A stretch of 64,000 bases of DNA. It comes from Mucilaginibacter glaciei (GTDB taxonomy: Bacteria > Bacteroidota > Bacteroidia > Sphingobacteriales > Sphingobacteriaceae). Where the stretch lies: positions 34,247 through 98,246 of the forward strand of contig NZ_JACWMX010000011.1 in the NCBI RefSeq assembly GCF_014773245.1, written 5' to 3'. Position 1 is the first letter of the stretch. Each line of letters begins with the position of its first letter. The notes beneath the pieces are model-generated. The model ran no database searches. It was given only the letters and a program-made list of their open reading frames with translations, and was not told the origin of the DNA. Below, in pieces: positions 53,913 to 62,781 of the stretch. Made by a program: the position numbers and the translations under genes.

Positions 53913-55682
53913 ATGGCATCTAAAAAAATAAAAATTGCTATGATGGGCATCATTACGATGATTTTTACGGTTTATTCATCTTTATTATATTCACAGCAGG
54001 TGCCAGCGGATGGCGCGGCAGTTATCCGCATTAATCAAATTGGTTTTTACACGGACGCCCCCAAAGTTGCCATTAGTACAAGTGGCGCTTCAGGCAAATT
54101 TTTCTTGCAAACAACCGGTAATCAAACGGTTTACACTGGCGAGTTAAAACCGGCTAACGAGCCCAACTTTGCAGGCAAACCTACGTCCGTTGCTGATTTC
54201 TCTGCTTTTAACAAGCCTGGGAAATACTTTCTTTATATCCCTGCTGTCGGGTATTCCTATCCGTTTACCATCGGCGCGGCGGTTCACAAAGCTGTTGCCG
54301 CAGGTACTATCAGAGCTTTTTATTATCAGCGCGCATCCCTCCCCCTGGCAGAAAAGTACGCCGGAAAGTGGCACAGGGCAGCCGGCCACCCTGATGATAA
54401 GGTGCTGATACATGCATCTGCCGCCTCAACGCAGCGGCCGGAAGGTACAGTGATATCAAGCAGCCGTGGCTGGTACGATGCCGGCGATTATAATAAATAC
54501 ATTGTTAATAGCGGCGTCAGCACAGCAACTTTATTATCCCTTTATGAAGATTTCCCCGCATATATGCAAACCGTTCATTTGAACATACCTGAAAGTGACA
54601 ACAAATTGCCCGATGTGCTTGACGAGGTACTATGGAACCTGCGTTGGATGCTCACTATGCAAGACCCTGCCGACGGTGGCGTTTACCATAAATTAACCAA
54701 TGCCAGTTTTGATGGTATGGTAATGCCGGATATAGCAACCGCACCTCGGTATGTAGTGCAAAAAGGTACCGCCGCCGCGCTCGATTTTGCAGCAGTAACG
54801 GCCCAGGCATCACGTATTTTCAGCAAGTTCCCTAAGCAGTTACCCGGGATGGCAGATTCTTGTATCAAAGCCTCGATTTATGCCTATAACTGGGCTGCGA
54901 AGAACCCTACCGTAATTTACGATCAGAACGCAATGAACAATCAGTTTAAGCCAAAAGTGGTAACCGGCGACTATGGCGACAGGCGGTTGGATGATGAGTT
55001 TTTTTGGGCCGCGGCTGAACTCTACGCTACCACCGGTAACCCCGAATATTTAAGTAGGATAAGATCAGCGAGGGCTGGTACACCGATACGCGTGCCCAAT
55101 TGGGGTTCGGTCAGTACGATGGGTTATTACACCTTATTAAACCTCCCTAACATCGATACTGACCTGCCTGGCTTGAAAAACGATTTTTTAACCTATGCAG
55201 ATGGGTTAATTGCCGGGGCCGATAAAAATGCCTACCAAACTGTAATGACTAAAACTAAGGCCAATTTTAATTGGGGTAGTAACAGCACTGCCGCTAACCA
55301 GGGTATATTATTGATAAAGGCCTACAGGTTATCGCACGATGCAAAATACCTTAATAGCGCGTTGGGCAACCTGGATTACCTGCTGGGCAGAAACGGCACC
55401 GGTTATGCCTATATTAGCGGGTATGGCAGCAAGCCTATCATGCATCCGCATCATCGGCCATCGGTAGCAGATGGGATAGCAGACCCGGTGCCAGGTTTGC
55501 TATCCGGAGGGCCAAACCCGGGAATGCAGGACGGTATACCTACACCATCCAAATCTCCCGACGAAGCCTTCATTGACGACGCCCGCTCGTACGCCACTAA
55601 CGAGATCGCCATTAACTGGAATGCGCCCGTAGCTTACTTGGCTAATGCAATCGAGGCGTTACAAAAACAAATAAAAAAATAA
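53913..55682 (+). CDS. GH9 glycoside hydrolase with N-terminal Ig-like domain
   Basis: The 589-residue protein has a signal peptide (to about YSQQ, residue 29), an N-terminal cellulase Ig-like domain at about 35-125 (IRINQIGFYTDAPKVAIS) and a GH9 catalytic domain. Its motifs are RGWYDAGDYNKYIVNSG near 184 (the DAGD pair holding the catalytic base), DDEFFWAAAELY, GRNGTGYAYISGYG, HPHHRPS, and YATNEIAINWNAP near 561 with the acid glutamate. GH9 enzymes cut beta-1,4-glucans or xyloglucan-type backbones. It ends the operon, 53 bases after tagaturonate reductase, which is unusual company and suggests a mixed plant-wall substrate. Confidence 0.93.
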   Translation: MASKKIKIAMMGIITMIFTVYSSLLYSQQVPADGAAVIRINQIGFYTDAPKVAISTSGASGKFFLQTTGNQTVYTGELKPANEPNFAGKPTSVADFSAFNKPGKYFLYIPAVGYSYPFTIGAAVHKAVAAGTIRAFYYQRASLPLAEKYAGKWHRAAGHPDDKVLIHASAASTQRPEGTVISSSRGWYDAGDYNKYIVNSGVSTATLLSLYEDFPAYMQTVHLNIPESDNKLPDVLDEVLWNLRWMLTMQDPADGGVYHKLTNASFDGMVMPDIATAPRYVVQKGTAAALDFAAVTAQASRIFSKFPKQLPGMADSCIKASIYAYNWAAKNPTVIYDQNAMNNQFKPKVVTGDYGDRRLDDEFFWAAAELYATTGNPEYLSRIRSARAGTPIRVPNWGSVSTMGYYTLLNLPNIDTDLPGLKNDFLTYADGLIAGADKNAYQTVMTKTKANFNWGSNSTAANQGILLIKAYRLSHDAKYLNSALGNLDYLLGRNGTGYAYISGYGSKPIMHPHHRPSVADGIADPVPGLLSGGPNPGMQDGIPTPSKSPDEAFIDDARSYATNEIAINWNAPVAYLANAIEALQKQIKK

Positions 55683-55788
55683 GAAGTGGTTAGAATTAGC
55701 GCGTAAAGGATAAAATGCAAGTACGGCGGTTTATGGAAAGTGGATTCTCTGTAACAGACCAGTGTGGACTTAATTATTCATTCTTTTG

Positions 55789-55834
55789 AAAACACAAAAA
55801 GCTGCCCTTTAATAGAGCAGCTTTTTGTGTTTTT
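55789..55834. terminator. Terminator of the tmRNA gene
   Basis: ACACAAAAAGCTGC and GCAGCTTTTTGTGT form a 14-bp perfect stem. Read on the minus strand it directly follows the tmRNA 3' end; it may also stop the incoming plus-strand operon. Confidence 0.85.
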
Positions 55835-55835
55835 G

Positions 55836-56203
55836 TGGAGCCGGAGGGATTCGAACCCTCGTCCAAACATGGTATAAGATATGCTTTCTACGTGCTTAGC
55901 TGTTATTTAATTGTAGGGACTATGGAAGGTTAACCGCTTACCTGTACCTTAATCCTTAGGTGCTTTATTTCGCTTGCTTACCACACCTTTAAGCAGGCTA
56001 TTTCCATTTTTCGATGCCCCGGTTGCCGATCCAACAGAAAGGAAAACCGGCGGGACAAAAGCTATGCTAATTCTAAATTAGGCAGCTAAGGCGTAGTTAT
56101 TTTCGCCATTTGTAAGTTTGAGCGTTCTGATTTAAGCGCTAATTCACCCAACGCGCTGCATGCTTACATATTTATCTCCATCCTGTCAATTCCGGTCGAC
56201 CCC
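55836..56203 (-). ncRNA. ssrA: tmRNA (transfer-messenger RNA)
   Basis: Read on the minus strand the RNA starts GGGGTCGACCGGAATTGACA and ends with a T-arm GAGGGTTCGAATCCCTC and CGGCTCCA. GGGGTCG pairs with CGGCTCC as the acceptor stem, with two G-T pairs. The tag frame ends GGCGAAAATAACTACGCC TTAGCTGCC TAA, that is GENNYALAA, typical of Bacteroidota. CCA is not encoded. It tags proteins from stalled ribosomes for destruction. The 5' end is set by the stem pairing; 368 bases is a normal length. Confidence 0.95.
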
Positions 56204-56243
56204 ATTTTGGTTTCGCATGTGCCGGTGGGCAGTTTGCAGGTTT

Positions 56244-56251
56244 CAAAAATA
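56244..56251 (-). promoter_or_regulatory. -7 element upstream of the tmRNA
   Basis: The minus strand reads TATTTTTG, a full match to TAnnTTTG, 40 bases before the mature 5' end. No TTG was found at the usual distance. Confidence 0.35.
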
Positions 56252-56314
56252 CAACAATATTATTTAACTTTTGTGTGCAGATTGTAAGATGCCAATGCCG
56301 GAATAGCTAATAGG

Positions 56315-57394
56315 CTAACCTACAATATGTTTAACCACCGGGATCTTACTCAATCCCCAGATGAGCAACCACGATATCAGGAAACAGCCCGAAGCCACAG
56401 CAGGGATGCTGAGCCACGGGTTATAGACTTTGTAACTGATCTCATTTATCTCTAACACATTCAGGATCAGGGCATGGCTAAAGTAAATTCCAAGCGTGCA
56501 TTTGCTTGCGTTTTGGATTACAATGTTAGTTTTCTCGCTTAATTTGACGGTTAAATTCTTAGCCGCTAAGAACGCTCCTGAGGCCAATATCACCACAAAC
56601 GGGCCAATAGGTTCGTAAAAAAAAGTGCTTAGTCCGTAGTCTTTTACCTGCAAATAGTAAGTGCCGCAGGCAATCAGTACCACCATTGCTGCGAATAGGA
56701 TTAACGCAGGGAATGCCAAAAATGGTAACTTGAAGTCTTTATAGGCGAGGTAGTACCCCAATACCAGGTAACCGATATAACCCGAAAAGTAGCTTAAATC
56801 TATCGCGGTAGCAAAGCGTGTCAAATAAGGTTTGCCTATGACCACGGTAATAAACCATACGGCCAAAAAATAAAGCAGTTCCTTTTCAGTAGCGTTACGC
56901 ACGAACTTGCTTAGTATGGGAATGATGAGATACAACCCGAAAAGCAGGTACACATACCAGAGGTGATAGGAGGTGCCCGTTTTAAGCTGGTGCAGAACGA
57001 GTTTAATATTCTCCCAGGCGTCACCGTTAAAGTAAATGATCTCTTCATACCATTGATAAACAATGTAAACCAAACTCCAGAATAGGAACGGGATTAGGAG
57101 CCGGCCAACGCGCTTTTTTAAGAAATCGCTTAGCTCATATTCACGGTTAAGTAGCAATGCGCCCGTAATCATCACAAAAACGGGTACCGCAAAACGGGTT
57201 ATCGCATTGTAAACATCCGCAACCATCCATTCGCCCGGCGAAACTCCCTTATAATTCATCAGCAAGGGCGATGCGGTGTGCAAAACTACCACAGCAAACA
57301 TGGCTATCAGCCGCAGGTTACTTATCCAGGCAATATTTTGTGTTTTATCCTGAATAATGGCTTCGCTGAACTTCATGCTGTTTTTTTTTCGCAA
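56315..57394 (-). CDS. Acyltransferase 3 family membrane protein
   Basis: The 359-residue protein has about ten transmembrane helices and opens, after a short cytoplasmic part, with IAWISNLRLIAMFAVVVLHTASPLL; the R and H in the first helix are the family's hallmark residues. VPVFVMITGALLLNREY and LWYVYLLFGLYLIIPIL are also typical. Such proteins O-acylate (often acetylate) surface sugars such as O-antigen or exopolysaccharide. No glycan gene is adjacent, so the target is unknown. Its start lies 60 bases after the aminotransferase stop, on the same strand. Confidence 0.9.
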   Translation of the reverse strand: MRKKNSMKFSEAIIQDKTQNIAWISNLRLIAMFAVVVLHTASPLLMNYKGVSPGEWMVADVYNAITRFAVPVFVMITGALLLNREYELSDFLKKRVGRLLIPFLFWSLVYIVYQWYEEIIYFNGDAWENIKLVLHQLKTGTSYHLWYVYLLFGLYLIIPILSKFVRNATEKELLYFLAVWFITVVIGKPYLTRFATAIDLSYFSGYIGYLVLGYYLAYKDFKLPFLAFPALILFAAMVVLIACGTYYLQVKDYGLSTFFYEPIGPFVVILASGAFLAAKNLTVKLSEKTNIVIQNASKCTLGIYFSHALILNVLEINEISYKVYNPWLSIPAVASGCFLISWLLIWGLSKIPVVKHIVG

Positions 57395-57453
57395 AATAAT
57401 TAAGGCGCATTAAATCAACTCTGCGCCTTAAATTATACATTTATTTGATAAAG

Positions 57454-58650
57454 TTAAACCCTACCCGGATACACTTTTAACCCTTCGGCTAAACAAACCA
57501 TTGCCTTGTTCAGGTCGTCGTTGTTCAAAACATATGCCATGCGTACCTCGTTAGCACCCGCGCCCGGTGTACTGTAAAAACCGGTTGCAGGGGCCATCAT
57601 CACGGTTTGATTGTCGTGGCTAAAGCTTTCCAGCATCCACTGGCAAAATTTGTCTGCATTGTCAATAGGGAATTTAGCCACTACGTAAAAAGCACCGCCC
57701 GGGTTAGGGCAATAAACGCCGTCAATATTGTTCAAAGCCTTCACTAAGGTATCGCGGCGTTGGGTATACTCCTTATTTACCGCAATAAAATATTCGTCGG
57801 GGGTATCAACAGCGGCCTCCCCGGCAATTTGCTCCACCATTCCCGGCGATAAACGCGCCTGCGCAAACTTCAATCCCGCGGCAATCACCGCTTTGTTTTT
57901 GGTGATCAGGCAACCTAATCGCGCTCCGCAGGCGCTGTAACGCTTGCTCACGGTATCCATTACAATTACATGCTCGTCTAACCCATCCAGGTGCATGGGC
58001 GATATAAAGGTGCGTCCATCATAACAAAACTCGCGGTAAGCTTCGTCGCTAAATAAGTACAGGTCGTATTTCAGGGCCAGTTCCTTTAAGGCATCCAGTT
58101 CCTCCTGCGAATACAAATAGCCGGTAGGGTTGTTAGGGTTGCAAATAATGATGGCCTTAGTTTTATCGGTTATCAGTTTTTCAAACTCGCTGATGGGCGG
58201 CAGGGCGAAACCATTATCGATGTACGACAAGATAGGTTTTACCACCACATCGGTTTGGTTGGCAAACCCATTGTAGTTAGCATAAAATGGCTCGGGGATG
58301 ATCACTTCATCACCCTTATCCAGGCAGCTCATCATCGCAATCGTTATCGCTTCAGATCCGCCTGTGGTTACGATTATATTTTCGGGGGTGATGTTGTAGC
58401 CAAGTTTATTGTAGTATTCAACCAGTTTTTTGCGGTAGCTTAACGTGCCCTCGCTGGGTGTATAGGCCCAAACTTTAAAATCGATATTTTTGATGGCATT
58501 CAGCATGCCTTCCGGGGTCTCAATATCCGGCTGGCCGATATTTAAATGGTAAACTTTTTTACCCTCCAATTTAGCTTTATCGGCAAATGGAGTAAGTTTA
58601 CGGATAGGAGATGCAGGCATCCGTTGCCCTTTTTGAGAAATTTTTGGCAT
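57454..58650 (-). CDS. Class I pyridoxal-phosphate aminotransferase (aspartate aminotransferase-like)
   Basis: The 398-residue protein has fold-type I motifs: LNIGQPDIETP at about 36-47, YTPSEGTLSYRKKL, the substrate/PLP region NPNNPTG at 171-177, SDEAYREF at 201-208 and the PLP-binding lysine in DTVSKRYS (lysine 236). A C-terminal EVRMAYV completes the set. Specificity among aspartate, aromatic and branched-chain substrates cannot be told. It is a housekeeping enzyme, probably co-transcribed with the acyltransferase gene downstream. Confidence 0.93.
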   Translation of the reverse strand: MPKISQKGQRMPASPIRKLTPFADKAKLEGKKVYHLNIGQPDIETPEGMLNAIKNIDFKVWAYTPSEGTLSYRKKLVEYYNKLGYNITPENIIVTTGGSEAITIAMMSCLDKGDEVIIPEPFYANYNGFANQTDVVVKPILSYIDNGFALPPISEFEKLITDKTKAIIICNPNNPTGYLYSQEELDALKELALKYDLYLFSDEAYREFCYDGRTFISPMHLDGLDEHVIVMDTVSKRYSACGARLGCLITKNKAVIAAGLKFAQARLSPGMVEQIAGEAAVDTPDEYFIAVNKEYTQRRDTLVKALNNIDGVYCPNPGGAFYVVAKFPIDNADKFCQWMLESFSHDNQTVMMAPATGFYSTPGAGANEVRMAYVLNNDDLNKAMVCLAEGLKVYPGRV

Positions 58651-58676
58651 GGGGCAAAATTAGTAAAAAGGTTTAA

Positions 58677-58704
58677 AAATCCCTCTCCATTTGGAGAGGG
58701 ATTT
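58677..58704. repeat. Perfect 12-bp hairpin, probable dispersed genomic repeat
   Basis: AAATCCCTCTCC, loop ATTT, GGAGAGGGATTT, followed by AGGGTGAGG. This sequence type (CCTCACCCTAAATCCCTCTCC on the other strand, in part) is familiar from many Bacteroidota intergenic regions. It sits between the aminotransferase start and the DUF1573 terminator. Confidence 0.6.
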
Positions 58705-58721
58705 AGGGTGAGGCGACGTAC

Positions 58722-58752
58722 AAAAAAAGCCACCACAAAATGTGATGGCTTG
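58722..58752 (-). terminator. Terminator after the DUF1573 gene
   Basis: On the minus strand AGCCATCAC and GTGGTGGCT form a nine-pair stem (one mismatch type T-G) around ATTTT, followed by seven T residues. Confidence 0.85.
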
Positions 58753-58788
58753 CAATAATTTATAACGCTCTAACCGTTGGTGAGGCTA

Positions 58789-59190
58789 TTATCTGCTCGA
58801 AGCGGCAGGTTTAGCAACCACTTCACCTATAATATTTAAATATTTGGTTGGGGTTTTAGAGTTTGATGTCACCACAATGGTTTTATTAAAAGCCGATACT
58901 ACAGCAGCATTGTACGTGATTTTGATAGTACCCTTACCGTTTTTTGGAACAGGTGTTTTCGTATAATCAGCAATTGTACAGCCACAAGTAGGGCGCACTT
59001 CTGTCAGTATAAGCGGTTCGGTGCCAACGTTTGTAAATTCAAAAATGGTAGTAACAGGGGTGCCCTGTGCAATTTTACCAAAATCGTGTTTTTCTTCGTT
59101 GAATTTGAATTCAGCTTTTTGATCGTCCTGGGCCGATGCACTAAAGGCAAAGCCTAAAATAACGGTGCAGATTAATATTAATTTTTTCAT
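58789..59190 (-). CDS. DUF1573 periplasmic protein
   Basis: The 133-residue protein has a signal peptide (1-20, FSASAQ) and one DUF1573 domain with FNEEKHDFGKIAQGTPVTTIFEFTNVGTEPLILT (in pieces), VRPTCGCTIADYTKTPV and GTIKITYNA, the family's conserved CGC and immunoglobulin-like strands. The function of the family is unknown; it is very common in Bacteroidota. It is monocistronic, with a near-consensus promoter and a strong terminator. Confidence 0.93.
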   Translation of the reverse strand: MKKLILICTVILGFAFSASAQDDQKAEFKFNEEKHDFGKIAQGTPVTTIFEFTNVGTEPLILTEVRPTCGCTIADYTKTPVPKNGKGTIKITYNAAVVSAFNKTIVVTSNSKTPTKYLNIIGEVVAKPAASSR

Positions 59191-59210
59191 GTTTCCCTGT
59201 TTGATTATTA

Positions 59211-59239
59211 CAAATATAAAAGGTTTAATGTATAATCAA
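59211..59239 (-). promoter_or_regulatory. Near-perfect Bacteroidota promoter for the DUF1573 gene
   Basis: On the minus strand TTG (59239-59237), an 18-base spacer, TATATTTG (59218-59211), a full match to the TAnnTTTG consensus, 21 bases before the ATG. Confidence 0.7.
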
Positions 59240-59327
59240 AACTATTGTAATAAGTATATGTTTTATAGTGACCCATACTAAAATCAAAATAGAATTTTAT
59301 AATTTTACCGCCTAAACAAAATTTTGT

Positions 59328-61760
59328 ATGCCCGAAACTGTATTACGCAATGGCGACGCTATAAATGCTGCCGAACTCAGTTTTGACGATTTCAAAGAAA
59401 TTGTGATCAGTGATTATCGTGTTGGTTTTGAAAGCCGGCAAGCCAGTGTATTGGGCAGGCGCGAGGTTTTAACCGGCAAAGCCAAGTTTGGTATTTTTGG
59501 CGATGGTAAGGAAGTTGCCCAATTGGCAATGGCTAAGGCTTTCCGTAAGGGCGACTGGCGCGCAGGTTACTACCGCGACCAAACTTTTATGTTTGCCACA
59601 GGCATGAGCAACTTGAAGGAGTTTTTTGCACAGCTTTACGCTAACCCCGATATTGATAAGGATCCGGCATCTGCAGGGAGGCAAATGAATTGCCACTATG
59701 CTACGCGTTATGTGAATGCCGACGGCACATGGGTAAACCAGGCCGAAACCATGAACTGTGCTGCGGATATCTCCACAACAGGCGGGCACATGCCGCGCCT
59801 TTTAGGATTGGCTTATGCATCCAAACTATACCGCCAGAATAAAGAATTGGAATATCTTAAGACATTTTCTGTTAATGGTAACGAGGTTGCTTTTGGTACG
59901 ATAGGGAACGGTTCGACATCCGAAGGTTTATTTTTTGAGGCCTTTAACGCCGCCGGTGTGCTGCAAGTGCCTATGGCGATATCGATATGGGATGATGCTT
60001 ACGCGATTTCTGTACCTGCAAAACTACAAACTACCAAAGAGGATATCTCTGAAGTACTGAAAGGTTTCCAGCGGGATAAAGGTACCAACGGTTACGAAAT
60101 ATTTAAAGTGCGCGGATGGGACTATGTTGCCCTTTGCGAAACGTATGAACGTGCTATAAAAATTTGCCGTGAAGAACACGTTCCTGTGATGATCCATGTG
60201 GTAGAGATGACCCAACCACAGGGGCATTCCACATCAGGCTCGCATGAGCGTTATAAATCTAAAGACAGGCTTACCTGGGAAGATGAGCATGATTGCCTGG
60301 TGCAGATGCGCAAATGGATGATTGAATCGGCAATTGCAACCACGGAGGAAATTGACCAGCTGGAAAGCGACGCCAAAAAGCATGTGCGCGAATGCCAGAA
60401 AGCGGCCTGGGCCGAGCTGGAAAGCGAAATAAAGGCCGAAATGGCTACAGCTGTAGATCTTTTAGATGCCCTTGCACAACAATCTATCCATGCGGATGAC
60501 CTGCAGGCTATCATATCGTCCCTGCACTCTTGTATTGACCCCGGCCGGCGTGATACCATTGCCGAAGTACGCAAAGCTTTGCGCTTGACCGTTGGTGAGA
60601 ATACCGACAGCAGGGCTGCATTAGTTAACTGGCTGGCCGAGGAGAATGTAAAGAATAAAGAACGGTTCAACTCTAAACTGTTTAGTGATACGCCGCAATC
60701 ACCATTATATGTACCGGTTATTGCGCCTGAATATGCCGACGACGCCAAAAGCATGGATGGCCGAGAGGTTTTAAACGCTTGTTTCGATGCCAACTTTGAG
60801 CGCGACAAAAGCATTGTAGCCTTTGGCGAGGATGTAGGTTCGATAGGTGATGTGAACCAGGGCTTTGCAGGCTTACAAAATAAATATACCGACTTACGGA
60901 TAACCGATACCGGCATTCGCGAAGCAACTATTATAGGGCAGGGGATGGGTTTAGCCATGCGTGGTTTCCGCCCGATTGCCGAGATCCAGTACCTGGATTA
61001 CCTGTTGTACTCCATCACCGTTTTAAGTGACGACCTGGCCAGCCTAAGCTACCGTACGCGAGGCGGGCAAAAGGCACCGCTCATCGTCCGTACCCGTGGT
61101 CACCGTTTAGAGGGTATCTGGCATTCAGGTTCGCCGCTTGGTTTTATATTGAACTCCTTACGGGGGATGCATATCTGCGTTCCGCGGGATATGACGCAGG
61201 CAGCAGGTATGTACAATACCCTTTTACGTGGCGACGAACCCGCACTGGTTATTGAGTGCCTTAACGGCTATCGCCTAAAGGAAAAACTTCCTGCCAACGT
61301 GGGCGAATTTACCGTGCCTTTAGGCAAAGCCGAGGTGCTAAAAGAAGGTAACGATATTACCGTCGTGAGCTATGGCTCAACCCTGCGCATCGTAATGGAA
61401 GCTGCCGAAGAGCTGGAGAAATTAGGTGTAAACATAGAAGTGATCGACCCGCAAACCCTTTATCCATTCGATATGGAGAATGTTTGTGGCCGCTCGTTGC
61501 AAAAAACCAACAAACTGCTGGTGATAGATGAAGACCTGCCCGGCGGTGGTTCTGCCTATATCCTGCAAAAGGTTATTGAAGCACAAAACGGCTATTACTC
61601 GTTAGATGCTCAGCCTAAAACCCTTTGCGGCGCCGAGCACAGGCCGCCTTATGGGTCGGATGGCGACTACTTCAGCAAGCCATCATTAGATGACGTGATA
61701 GAAGCCGTTTACCAGATGATGAACGAAGCCAATCCGGGTAAATACCCGGCGATGTTTTAA
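59328..61760 (+). CDS. Fused alpha/beta E1 component of a branched-chain-type 2-oxoacid dehydrogenase
   Basis: The 810-residue protein joins both E1 subunits. Residues about 25-380 are the alpha half, with YYRDQTFMFATGM and the thiamine-diphosphate region TIGNGSTSEGLFFEAFNAAGV (in part) ending DDAYAISVP at 222-230; the canonical GDG and NN are GNG and DD here. Residues about 465-810 are the beta half (REVLNACFDANFERD, FGEDVGSIGDVNQGF, IIGQGMGLAMRGFRPIAEIQ, DEDLPGGGSAY). It decarboxylates a 2-oxoacid and passes the acyl group to a lipoyl E2, not encoded here. Fusion E1 enzymes of this kind are common in Bacteroidota. Branched-chain specificity is the usual annotation but not proven. Confidence 0.92.
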   Translation: MPETVLRNGDAINAAELSFDDFKEIVISDYRVGFESRQASVLGRREVLTGKAKFGIFGDGKEVAQLAMAKAFRKGDWRAGYYRDQTFMFATGMSNLKEFFAQLYANPDIDKDPASAGRQMNCHYATRYVNADGTWVNQAETMNCAADISTTGGHMPRLLGLAYASKLYRQNKELEYLKTFSVNGNEVAFGTIGNGSTSEGLFFEAFNAAGVLQVPMAISIWDDAYAISVPAKLQTTKEDISEVLKGFQRDKGTNGYEIFKVRGWDYVALCETYERAIKICREEHVPVMIHVVEMTQPQGHSTSGSHERYKSKDRLTWEDEHDCLVQMRKWMIESAIATTEEIDQLESDAKKHVRECQKAAWAELESEIKAEMATAVDLLDALAQQSIHADDLQAIISSLHSCIDPGRRDTIAEVRKALRLTVGENTDSRAALVNWLAEENVKNKERFNSKLFSDTPQSPLYVPVIAPEYADDAKSMDGREVLNACFDANFERDKSIVAFGEDVGSIGDVNQGFAGLQNKYTDLRITDTGIREATIIGQGMGLAMRGFRPIAEIQYLDYLLYSITVLSDDLASLSYRTRGGQKAPLIVRTRGHRLEGIWHSGSPLGFILNSLRGMHICVPRDMTQAAGMYNTLLRGDEPALVIECLNGYRLKEKLPANVGEFTVPLGKAEVLKEGNDITVVSYGSTLRIVMEAAEELEKLGVNIEVIDPQTLYPFDMENVCGRSLQKTNKLLVIDEDLPGGGSAYILQKVIEAQNGYYSLDAQPKTLCGAEHRPPYGSDGDYFSKPSLDDVIEAVYQMMNEANPGKYPAMF

Positions 61761-61787
61761 TAGGGAATAGCTAATGTTTCCCACTCA

Positions 61788-61817
61788 CAAAAAGCTGCCT
61801 GTAAAGGCGGCTTTTTA
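61788..61817 (+). terminator. Terminator after the E1 gene
   Basis: AAAAAGC-T-GCC and GGC-G-GCTTTTT pair around TGTAAA, with a T run in the 3' arm. Confidence 0.8.
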
Positions 61818-62084
61818 CGTTTTAATCCCCCCGGCCTCACCCTTGCTTTTGCCATTTTGGCGAGGCAAATTGCGACCATTTAATGCCTGTCCGGCATCAT
61901 CAAAAATGATAAATGGGTTTACAAAGGTTTACATGTTTCAGGTTTGAAGCGGGTTAATATGCTGTATTACAAGTGATTGTAAAAAAGGTGGGTTTACACG
62001 GCTTTTGCCTTTTTACTAATTAAATTAGTAAATATCAAAGCTTTTTCGTATCTTTACATTTCCCATCAATTAATCCCATCTTTT
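61818..62084. promoter_or_regulatory. Control region with GGTTTACA repeats and a perfect palindrome before the HTH gene
   Basis: No gene is seen here. GGTTTACA occurs at 61916, 61926 and 61991. TTTACTAATT (62012-62021), one base, AATTAGTAAA (62023-62032) is a perfect 10-bp palindrome. A -7-like TATCTTTA lies at 62049-62056 without a TTG at the right distance, so the palindrome covers the place of the -33 box, as an auto-regulatory operator might. Confidence 0.5.
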
Positions 62085-62735
62085 ATGCAAACCCAATCAA
62101 TTGCTGTAACAGCAAATCACATCCCTGTGAAAAAAAAGATCGAGAACATCCTGGCGCTTTCCATTATTACAGTTAGCGATCTGGACTGTTTTGATAACCC
62201 GGAACGCCGCAAACTTTCTTCGGCTGTCAATAAAATTTTGAACAAGCTAAAGGGAGTGGAGCGCGACGCCTTCCTAATTAAGATCGCTGCTGTAGTACCT
62301 CCGGATACCCGCAAACAGCTATGGGAAGAAAACCATTTAAACATCAGCGCGGCCATCACAAGCTACATACGCGATTACGGCGTTATGCCCGCTAAATACC
62401 TCATTGCCCAACAAACCGGGCTGAGCCGCCCAACCGTTACCAAGCACTTTAACGAGTACAAAACCAACCCCGAACACCTGGCCCACATGGAGCAATTTAA
62501 ATTTATGGCCCCGAAGGTGCTTTCATCCGTTTTCAGGGCGGCGGTTAACGGCGATATGCGGGCCGCAAGGCTGTACCTGCAAATGAACGGCGGCTTTGAT
62601 CAGCAACCCGCTAACACCGTGGTAAACGAGCAGAACAATTATATCCAGATCAACAACACCATCCTGAGCCAGGAAAACCTGAAACAACTCTCCGCTGAGC
62701 AGCTAAGGCAGATAGAAGATATTGTGAGAAAGTAG
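62085..62735 (+). CDS. HTH protein resembling phage terminase small subunits
   Basis: The 216-residue protein has an N-terminal helical part (VKKKIENILALSIITVSDL) and a central helix-turn-helix at about 92-122 (YGVMPAKYLIAQQTGLSRPTVTKHFNEY, in part). Next come PKVLSSVFRAAVNGDMRAARLYLQMNGG at about 143-170 and an end with SAEQLRQIEDIV. HTH followed by an A-ARLYLQM segment is the layout of phBC6A51-type terminase small subunits. No terminase large subunit or other phage gene is near, so it is an orphan or has been adopted as a regulator. It sits between a palindrome-rich control region and the repeat array. Not firmly assigned. Confidence 0.65.
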   Translation: MQTQSIAVTANHIPVKKKIENILALSIITVSDLDCFDNPERRKLSSAVNKILNKLKGVERDAFLIKIAAVVPPDTRKQLWEENHLNISAAITSYIRDYGVMPAKYLIAQQTGLSRPTVTKHFNEYKTNPEHLAHMEQFKFMAPKVLSSVFRAAVNGDMRAARLYLQMNGGFDQQPANTVVNEQNNYIQINNTILSQENLKQLSAEQLRQIEDIVRK

Positions 62736-62781
62736 AGGGGCAAGGTTGGGGCATACTGATATTACCGGCAACACCAACCCC

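Noticed and set aside
58678..58704. Second terminator for the DUF1573 gene
   Set aside because: The hairpin is perfect but has no T-tract and matches a common dispersed repeat; the real terminator is at 58722-58752.
60251..60958. 235-codon minus-strand frame inside the fused E1 gene
   Set aside because: Serine-rich antisense shadow typical of this codon usage; the plus-strand gene is certain.
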